Below, one piece after another: positions 1 through 5,007 of a DNA stretch of 8,140 nt. Location: contig JAUXFK010000128.1 in the NCBI GenBank assembly GCA_030623035.1, positions 1 through 8,140 of the forward strand, in the 5' to 3' direction. Within the stretch, counting starts at the first letter, position 1. The number at the start of each line of letters is the position of its first letter. Under the pieces are notes generated by a model, which was not told where the DNA came from, ran no database searches, and saw only the letters and a list, made by a program, of their open reading frames with translations. This DNA comes from Deltaproteobacteria bacterium. Lineage in GTDB: Bacteria > Desulfobacterota > UBA8473. A program made the translations under genes and the position numbers.

Positions 1-509
1 CCTGTTGTATCCAGGGCAGTGTGAAATCCTCTTTCTTTACATTCTCGCAATACATCTCTTGTAAATCTCCACTGGAATAAAGGCTCTCCCCCTGATAATG
101 TTACGCCGCCACCTGAATTTTGATAAAAAAGTGAGTCTTTTTCTACCTCTTCTACTACCTCTTTTATGGTCATATACCTGCCCATGATTTCCAGTGTTTT
201 TGTGGGGCATACATTAACACATTCCATACATCTCGTACATTTTTCCATATCTATTCTTTCATTTCCCTCAATGGAGATAATCGCACCCTCTGGGCAGGCC
301 TCCTGGCACTTGCCACAGTGAATGCATCTTATGTCATGAATCATTATCTCCGGATCTGAGGATATAGACTCCGGGTTGCTACACCATTTGCACTCCAGTG
401 GACACCCCTTTGTAAAGACGGTAGTCCTTATTCCCGGGCCATCGTGTATAGAGAATTTCTGGATATTGAATATCAAACCTTTATGATTATCGCGCTCTCT
501 AGCTGACAT
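1..509 (-). CDS. Glycyl radical enzyme activating protein (radical SAM), N-terminal part, runs off the window
   Basis: I translated this from the reverse complement; it gives 170 residues and continues past the window edge. The N-terminus reads NIQKFSIHDGPGIRTTVF, the usual opening of glycyl-radical-enzyme activases. It is followed by the radical SAM cluster motif C36-x3-C40-x2-C43 (GCPLECKWCSNPE). Two ferredoxin-type 4Fe-4S motifs come next (C62/C65/C68/C72 and C91/C94/C97/C101), then the SAM-binding GGE motif in SGGGVTLSGGEP (about 132-143). The two extra clusters place it with the larger activases (BssD, HpdA or CutD type) rather than minimal PflA. Such enzymes cleave S-adenosylmethionine to install a glycyl radical on a partner enzyme in the cytoplasm. 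The partner is not in view: the position just upstream is occupied by the broken deaminase gene. The ATG at 509 is chosen because AGAGGTGG lies about 6-13 bases before it; an in-frame GTG three codons earlier is possible. The substrate of the partner cannot be told. Confidence 0.92.
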   Translation of the reverse strand, partial: MSARERDNHKGLIFNIQKFSIHDGPGIRTTVFTKGCPLECKWCSNPESISSDPEIMIHDIRCIHCGKCQEACPEGAIISIEGNERIDMEKCTRCMECVNVCPTKTLEIMGRYMTIKEVVEEVEKDSLFYQNSGGGVTLSGGEPLFQWRFTRDVLRECKERGFHTALDTT

Positions 510-510
510 T

Positions 511-1708
511 CTAGCCACCTCTTTTTGCGAACCTTAGTATTGCCATTTCTTCAGCGTGCAAAGACCGGCACATGTCTAGAAGTTTGCCAGGGGATTTTTT
601 ATCTCCAGGCAGATGTTCTTCAAATACTTTTATATCACATTTGGGGCACCTGTATACTCCTTTTACCTCTTTTTGACATCCTGAGCAGAATTTCACATAA
701 TGGTCGTATTCTTTCTTGCAGGTTGGGCATGTTGTTTTCACATCAAGCTCTTCCCCACAGCTGGGGCAAAATTTTATTTTCTCCGCATGTTCTTCTTGGA
801 GATGGTCTCTGTAGCATTTTTGAAAATCGTCGTGAAAAATGCACTTCTGCGAACCCATTGGCACCTCGTTGAAGCCAGAAGAGATGATTCAGGGGTATTT
901 AATGACTCTATCATGTCCGTCATCTGGCTTGCTGATGTCCTCAAGGTCTATGATCACAGAGCCGACCTTTCGTTTAAGGCAGCTTGACATCACGCTCTGG
1001 GCGTAAGCGCTGGTCATACACATTTCGTTAATGGATGGTGATATCTCTGGCGAATCTTCACCGTTAGCATTGTTTTCTATCAACTTTATGTAGTGCCGGT
1101 AGATGTCTCGGACAAAGTCTTCATGCCATGTAGCCATGGTGGGCGCGGTGTGGCCGTCATTTACAATGATGAAGTCTGCCAGGTAGTTACAGCGCTTCAC
1201 CTGTTGACCGGTTTTTGAATTCTCGAATTCGTCTCTCTTGTCTGCCTTATTAAACTCATTTTCATTCTCAAAGCGTCCGTCCTCAATGGGAACGGCGACA
1301 TCTTTCTGTCCTGGATGCGTGAATGGAAAAAAGATAAGCGTTTGCAAAACTTTTCAAAAGTTCCACCTCTCCTTCGTTTTTGATGCCATCGATGATAATA
1401 TTTGGAGCAGTTAGCTTTATCTCTCCATCGGTAATGCTGCTAAAAAGGGTCTTGATGAGACATCCAGGGCCATATTGCTCGCGGAGTGCGTTGCCCTTGT
1501 CTTGGAGCTGTTTTATGTCAGGATCGTCGACTCCTTCGGCTGCCAGTTCTCCACGAATAATGTCTGATAGTTTGAAATAGTGGTAATTGCCACTGGTGAT
1601 CTTTGGGATCATACTCGAGATGTGTGAACATCCCCCGGCAATTGGTCCAGTAAAGCATAGGATTATGGTTTTAGCTGAAAGCTTTATGGTGTCGGTTTTA
1701 TTTGGCAT
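511..1708 (-). pseudogene. Broken P-loop kinase-like / zinc-ribbon / cytidylate deaminase-like fusion gene
   Basis: Three minus-strand pieces line up as one protein of about 397 residues. Piece 1 (1708-1286) has a P-loop-like GPIAGGCS near residue 21, LQDKGNALREQYG, and IIIDGIKNEGEVELL, typical of a nucleoside/dephospho-CoA kinase-like fold. Piece 2 lies one base forward in frame and joins near 1288-1290, where one C too many in a CCC run would explain the shift. It carries QQVKRCNYLADFIIVNDG and the deaminase start SAYAQSVMSSCLKRKVGSVI. An in-frame TGA (889-891) follows. Piece 3 continues in the same frame with IISSGFNEVPMGSQKC, four CxxC knuckles (637-768), and the deaminase motif HAEE near 550-558. 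The gene then ends in TAG after RFAKRGG, before the expected PCxxC. Related kinase-deaminase proteins act on deoxycytidine nucleotides, some in phage defence. Function here is inferred, and the gene is almost certainly inactive as a deaminase unless recoded or completed elsewhere. No good ribosome site precedes the ATG at 1708. Confidence 0.72.
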
Positions 1709-1816
1709 TGTTGGCCTGTCTGCGTTAGGAACGGAGTTAGTTTAATAGTTTTTGGATAACTCCATCCTGCGAGTAGTAATGATTATTGTTAGCTACGAAG
1801 CTAATGATGTCATTTA

Positions 1817-2083
1817 TGTACTTGTTGTCATAATTTTATAGCGGGGAACCTGGAAAGGCAAGCGAATTATCTCAGTAAAGAGCATAATTTGCCTGTCCCC
1901 CAAACCTTTGATAGTCGTGAATATCTGAACAGATGTACTATTGCTGTATGTATTTATATCTCCTAATTCCTTCGATCTCAGGTAGAACTTAGCGACGCAC
2001 TTCTTCTTGTTACACCGAACGTACTCTTCAGTGGGCGCGGCTTTTTGCGCTCCGCTGGAAGAGATTGTTAACTTATCATTTAA
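1817..2083 (-). other. Open stretch of 89 codons without a start, possible gene remnant
   Basis: Between the broken deaminase gene and the IS110 fragment, one minus-strand frame is open from just after a TAG (2084-2086) to a TAA (1814-1816). The protein would read SSSGAQKAAPTEEYVRCNKK and later LGDRQIMLFTEIIRLPF. The only ATG codons are late in the frame. I do not recognise it. It overlaps the 3' end of the IS110 fragment by a few bases in another frame, so it may be the interior of a gene cut by the event that truncated the IS. It could equally be chance: an open run of this length in non-coding DNA is uncommon but not rare. The rest of 1709-1816 shows nothing I can name. Confidence 0.2.
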
Positions 2084-2398
2084 CTACCTGATGGTTTCCC
2101 TTGATTAAATATTCTCCTAATGGCTTATGAAAGTTGGCGGTGGGCTCCAGTCCAAATACCACTTTCTTAAAACCACCCTGTTCTTTGAACACCTCTGCCT
2201 GAAAAAGCAGCTTTTCAAATCCATATCGGTTGTTTGCAAAGGCCAATCGCTTTAAAAGTGTCTCTCCGGTGGCCGTGCCAAAAAAAGCATGGTGTTTATC
2301 CTTGGCTACATCAATCCCCACTATCAGATGTTTCTTTGACCCCCGAATCTCTTTTTTTTAATTGACGAAACTCCTTGAGTCTGATACTCTCTACTCAT
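2076..2398 (-). pseudogene. IS110-family transposase, 5' fragment with frame break
   Basis: The reading frame from a GTG at 2321 gives VGIDVAKDKHHAFFGTATGE and VVFGLEPTANFHKPLGEYL. These are the first two acidic positions (D in GIDVAKD, E in GLEPT) of the RuvC-like DEDD domain of IS110-family transposases. The protein stops after HQVVK at 2076, about 80 residues in, whereas complete enzymes have roughly 300-450. The remaining DEDD residues and the C-terminal serine domain are absent. The likely native start is the ATG at 2398, about 10 bases after a strong AAGGAGGT (2409-2416). That frame reads MSREYQTQGVSSIKKK and then leaves the transposase frame at a run of eight A (2352-2359, T on the plus strand). 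Nine A would restore one continuous reading frame. The fragment is therefore both truncated and frameshifted and cannot transpose by itself. Confidence 0.8.
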
Positions 2399-2408
2399 CC
2401 ATGATGAG

Positions 2409-2472
2409 ACCTCCTTGTTAAGATTGTTAAAGTTATTTTTTCACCTATATCTTAACAGGAGGTTTCTTTTTT
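2409..2472. promoter_or_regulatory. Inverted repeat covering the IS110 ribosome site; also a plus-strand terminator
   Basis: The arms are acctccttgttaaga (2409-2423) and tcttaacaggaggt (2450-2463). They are complementary over 14 positions with a single bulged T, around a 26-base loop. Read on the plus strand, the stem is followed by TTTCTTTTTT (2463-2472), the form of a rho-independent terminator. Read on the minus strand, the promoter-distal arm contains the AAGGAGGT ribosome site of the IS110 transposase. A transcript entering from outside would therefore fold and hide the site, while one starting inside the loop would not. Hiding of a transposase ribosome site from read-through transcription is known for IS10 and IS50; for this element it is inferred. 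Confidence 0.6.
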
Positions 2473-2530
2473 GGTAGTCTATTAAATTATAACCTGACTG
2501 TGCGAAACATACATTTAAGGAACCTTATCG

Positions 2531-2692
2531 ATGAAGACTAACATGAATCCTAAATCAGTTACAATGCGTTTGAGGCAAACCAGCGAATTGCGTCGACTTT
2601 GTTTAGCACTTGGTAAAAACCATTTTATCGACAACAAAAAGAACAGTAAGGAACCGGCTAGCAAAAGGTTGGAGCAAACGGCTAAAAGCTAA
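2531..2692 (+). CDS. Small basic protein of 53 residues, unknown function
   Basis: ATG at 2531 follows AAGGAA (2517-2522) by eight bases and opens a 53-codon frame ending in TAA. The product starts MKTNMNPKSVTMRLRQTSEL and is rich in Lys and Arg, with a central RLRQTSELRRLCLALGK segment that would form an amphipathic helix. There is no signal peptide, membrane segment or metal motif. The short strand-like KSVTMRLR followed by a helix resembles the start of ribbon-helix-helix DNA-binding proteins, but the protein is too divergent for me to claim this. It lies 50 bases before the Nudix gene on the same strand and may share its transcript. The ribosome site and plausible composition argue for a real gene; short length is the main doubt. 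Confidence 0.5.
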   Translation: MKTNMNPKSVTMRLRQTSELRRLCLALGKNHFIDNKKNSKEPASKRLEQTAKS

Positions 2693-2742
2693 GGCGTTTA
2701 ACGGGTTATGCATTTAATTCAAATTAGAAGGGATATCTGCTG

Positions 2743-3195
2743 ATGACAAAGATAGCCATAAAATGCCCTCACTGCCAAAATGATGTTGAAGTATACAAGT
2801 CCCCGTTTTTAACGGTGGATATCATAATAGAATTTGAAGTGGGGATTGTCTTGATTAAAAGAAAGTATCCACCCATTGCATGGGCCTTACCCGGAGGGTT
2901 TGTTGACTATGGGGAGTCATTAGAAGACGCAGCGATCAGAGAGGCGAAAGAAGAGACTTCCCTCGATGTTGAGTTAAAGATGCAGTTCCATACATATTCA
3001 GATCCCCAAAGAGATTTGAGAAGTCACAATGTGACAACCGTCTATATCGCTTCCGCTAAAGGCAAACCAAAGGCAGATGATGATGCAAAAGAAGTCGGTG
3101 TGTTTACGAATGAAACATTGCCAAAGGATTTGGCCTTTGACCATGCACAGATACTGAAGGATTATTTTAAGCTGATAAGGAGTGTTGCTATATGA
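2743..3195 (+). CDS. Nudix hydrolase, ADP-ribose pyrophosphatase-like
   Basis: The 150-residue protein has the Nudix box at residues 52-74 (GFVDYGE, then REAKEETSL), with the metal-binding Arg66, Glu67, Glu70 and Glu71 in place. The consensus glycine in EExGU is serine (Ser73), a tolerated but unusual change. The preceding WALPGGFVDYGESLEDAA segment and the later HTYSDPQRD and FDHAQIL segments match the small cytoplasmic Nudix enzymes annotated as ADP-ribose pyrophosphatases; actual substrates in this group vary. The N-terminus has a single CPHC (Cys8, Cys11), half of a zinc ribbon, so metal binding there is uncertain. Start: ATG at 2743 after AAGGGA about 10 bases upstream. Its TGA overlaps the ATG of the CoA synthetase gene (ATGA), which indicates translational coupling and suggests a shared pathway or nucleotide by-product clearance. 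Confidence 0.9.
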   Translation: MTKIAIKCPHCQNDVEVYKSPFLTVDIIIEFEVGIVLIKRKYPPIAWALPGGFVDYGESLEDAAIREAKEETSLDVELKMQFHTYSDPQRDLRSHNVTTVYIASAKGKPKADDDAKEVGVFTNETLPKDLAFDHAQILKDYFKLIRSVAI

Positions 3196-4565
3196 TGAAT
3201 GATGTTATGAGTTCTGTCTTTTACCCAAGGAAGCTTGCGGTAATCGGTGTTTCTGAGGCGAGAGATAACATGGGGAAAAATATTGTCCAGAATCTTTTGG
3301 ACCATTACTTTCAGGGTGAGGTGTTCCCTGTAGGACCTAAGGGTGGAAAAGTTTTTGGCTTAGATATATATCCGTCTGTGCTTGATATCCCAAATGAAAT
3401 AGACTTTGCCGCTATAATCACCCCTTCAAGGACAGTGCCGGAGCTTGTAGGACAGTGCGGTAGGAAAGGAGCAAAGGTTATCTATATTGCTACAGGTGGA
3501 TTCAGAGAGTTTAAAAAAGAGAATGTTGACCTGGAGGCGGAGATTTTGGATCAGGCAAGGAAGTATAATGTTAGATTGATTGGCCCTAACTGTATTGGGG
3601 TAATAAACAGTGAAATAGGACTTTGCCTGCCCTTTTCACCCCTTCCTCCATTAAAGATCGGTAATGTATCGGTCTTATCCCAGAGTGGAGGTGTGGCCAA
3701 TAGTTATCTTATGCATCTGTTTGCAGAAAATATAGGTGTCAACAAATGGGTAAGTATGGGCAATAAACTCGATCTTGAAGAAACGGATTTCTTACCATAT
3801 TTGATAGAAGACCCATGGACTCATGTTATTTGTATCCACTCAGAGGGTTTGAAAAAGGGGAAAAGGCTTTTGGAACTGGCACGATCATCTTTTAAACCTA
3901 TAATATTGCATAAAGTAAACAGGTTTGAGGTTACCACCCATGTTGCCGATTCTCATACGGCAGCCATAGCGAATGATAACCGAATTGTTGATGCCGTATG
4001 TCGACAGGGACCGATTATTAGAGCAGGGACTATCCACGAGGCAGTAAGTTATGCAAAGGCGTTCTTATTACCAAGGCTTGACGGGAATCGATTGTCGGTT
4101 ATCTCTCGATCTGGGGGGCACAGTGTAATAGCAACTGACTTTTGCACTGAATATGGTTTTGAAATGCCTCCATTTGATTGCGATTATCTAAAAAGTGTGG
4201 AGGAATTTTTCAGGGCCAAGGTAGTAAAGACTTCCAATCCTCTCGATCTGGGTGACTTATGGAACTTTGAGGCCTACCGATTTGTTCTGGAGAATGCCAT
4301 AAAACAAGACCAATTTGATGGGATGCTGTTCATTTTCGCATATAATATGCTCCAGCAACATGACCTTATATTAAATATGACGACTTTTTTGTCTGAGCTG
4401 ACAAAACGTTACAATAAACCCATTGCTTTTGTACTTCAGGGATGGAGGGAAAGGGTGGATAAAATAAAAGACAGTGTTCCTTTCCCTATATTTTCCGAAA
4501 TAGATGAAGCGGTAAAGACCCTTTCTGTTTCTCTGGACTTTCATCGAAAAAAGGGAACGATATGA
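3192..4565 (+). CDS. ADP-forming acyl-CoA synthetase (NDP-forming) alpha subunit, CoA-binding
   Basis: The 457-residue protein has the order of an acetate-CoA ligase (ADP-forming) alpha subunit. First is an N-terminal Rossmann CoA-binding domain (FYPRKLAVIGVSE, residues 10-22). A first ligase-CoA flavodoxin-like domain follows, with LIGPNCIGVIN (129-139) and SQSGG (163-167). The phosphohistidine loop comes next as SHTAAIANDN with His255. A second flavodoxin-like region has SRSGGHSV (305-312). These enzymes interconvert acyl-CoA plus ADP and phosphate with acid plus ATP in the cytoplasm, using a His phosphoenzyme. The usual SHTG is SHTA here. Length and end (FPIFSEIDEAVKTLS) fit a free alpha subunit, but no ATP-grasp beta subunit or domain follows, so the enzyme would be incomplete unless beta is encoded elsewhere. 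Start: ATG at 3192 overlapping the Nudix stop, with AAGGAG at 3177-3182; a second ATG follows at once at 3195. Confidence 0.88.
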   Translation: MMNDVMSSVFYPRKLAVIGVSEARDNMGKNIVQNLLDHYFQGEVFPVGPKGGKVFGLDIYPSVLDIPNEIDFAAIITPSRTVPELVGQCGRKGAKVIYIATGGFREFKKENVDLEAEILDQARKYNVRLIGPNCIGVINSEIGLCLPFSPLPPLKIGNVSVLSQSGGVANSYLMHLFAENIGVNKWVSMGNKLDLEETDFLPYLIEDPWTHVICIHSEGLKKGKRLLELARSSFKPIILHKVNRFEVTTHVADSHTAAIANDNRIVDAVCRQGPIIRAGTIHEAVSYAKAFLLPRLDGNRLSVISRSGGHSVIATDFCTEYGFEMPPFDCDYLKSVEEFFRAKVVKTSNPLDLGDLWNFEAYRFVLENAIKQDQFDGMLFIFAYNMLQQHDLILNMTTFLSELTKRYNKPIAFVLQGWRERVDKIKDSVPFPIFSEIDEAVKTLSVSLDFHRKKGTI

Positions 4566-4667
4566 AAACACCTTCACCTTAGAAGCGTCCAGAAGATTTT
4601 TACCAATGCTTACAGGAAAGCAGAAATAACAAAAGAGGTGTCCGTTCATCCATCTATTAGAAAGTAG
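4566..4667 (+). other. In-frame open continuation after the alpha subunit stop; possible remnant
   Basis: Directly after the TGA of the CoA synthetase alpha gene, the same frame stays open for 33 codons to a TAG at 4665-4667 and includes SVQKIFTNAYRKAEITKEVS. Many ADP-forming acyl-CoA synthetases are alpha-beta fusions whose beta part begins with a helix of the type 'I..A...GR..L.E'. This stretch could be the decayed start of such a part, but the likeness is weak and an open run of this length is expected often by chance. The remaining bases up to 4780 hold no frame or RNA that I recognise. Confidence 0.15.
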
Positions 4668-4784
4668 TGTGTAAATAAGGCACATACGTAAAGTTGAAGA
4701 CCGGAAATATGTCCTTATTTAAGGAAAGACTTGGTGATTTTAGAGGGTTGTTATGGCCGTAAGCACGAGGTGTATCCCCACGAA

Positions 4785-4890
4785 AGGAGGGACAAAAGAA
4801 AAAGGCGGTTAAAGATAAAATCTAAACCGCCTGATACTTGAACCAAAAGTTATTTAATTATTTAAGGTCATCCCCCCATACGTCCCTCCT
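4785..4890. repeat. 9-bp inverted repeat framing the orphan hairpin; MITE- or REP-like block
   Basis: aggagggac (4785-4793) and gtccctcct (4882-4890) are perfect inverted copies 88 bases apart, with the terminator hairpin inside. Near each arm is a C-rich ATCCCC-type stretch (4774-4779 and 4870-4876). The size and nested palindromes resemble a small non-autonomous element or REP-type sequence. No target duplication is obvious outside the arms, and other copies cannot be seen from one window. Confidence 0.35.
4794..4832 (-). terminator. Rho-independent terminator facing left, with no gene feeding it
   Basis: Perfect 8-base arms aggcggtt (4803-4810) and aaccgcct (4825-4832) enclose a second 4-base pairing (AGAT/ATCT) around AAA, giving a strong stem. 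On the minus strand the stem is followed by TTTTTCTTTT; on the plus strand there is no T run. It would end transcripts moving leftwards, yet the genes on both sides are on the plus strand. It may protect the CoA synthetase gene from antisense transcription or end a short minus-strand RNA starting in 4835-4950. Confidence 0.6.
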
Positions 4891-4898
4891 ATTTTCCT

Positions 4899-4922
4899 AT
4901 TTCGCTTTATTTCGCTATTTCG
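4899..4922. repeat. Short tandem repeat of ATTTCGCT
   Basis: ATTTCGCT occurs at 4899-4906 and 4909-4916, followed by a partial copy ATTTCG at 4917-4922. It sits just outside the right arm of the inverted repeat and upstream of the AAA ATPase promoter. It could be part of the same small element or a binding region; the sequence gives no further clue. Confidence 0.4.
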
Positions 4923-4972
4923 TACCCTGCCCTATGATATATAATATTTTATGGTATGCTTAAAGTTTACTA

Positions 4973-5001
4973 TTGAAAATTTATCGATTTATGTATATAT
5001 T
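4973..5001 (+). promoter_or_regulatory. Promoter of the AAA ATPase gene, predicted leaderless transcript
   Basis: TTGAAA (4973-4978) and TATATT (4996-5001) are separated by exactly 17 bases, close to the sigma-70 consensus. Transcription would begin about seven bases after the -10 box, that is at or within a base of the ATG at 5008. No ribosome site precedes that ATG, which fits a leaderless message. A TATAAT at 4940-4945 sits in a similar position before the alternative ATG at 4951 but lacks a -35 box at the right distance. Confidence 0.5.
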
Positions 5002-5007
5002 AATAAA

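Noticed and set aside
850..895. Selenocysteine insertion at the deaminase TGA
   Set aside because: The downstream stem is only four pairs with an 11-base loop lacking the usual features, and the site is not redox-active in this family.
525..987. Plus-strand frames opposite the deaminase and zinc-ribbon region
   Set aside because: The minus strand carries clear CxxC and HAEE motifs; the plus-strand products are their antisense shadows.
2690..2730. Integron attC-like core (GTTTAAC) after the small gene
   Set aside because: Only one half-site is seen, and there is no paired GTTRRRY end or palindromic body.
889..4565. TGA recoded genome-wide (as Trp or Gly), because two genes stay open in frame after TGA
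   Set aside because: The Nudix gene ends with TGA overlapping the next ATG, and the AAA ATPase also ends in TGA at a sensible protein end, so TGA acts as a normal stop here.
4371..4685. 104-residue minus-strand frame across the end of the CoA synthetase gene
   Set aside because: It is antisense to a well-supported gene and has no motif or ribosome site.
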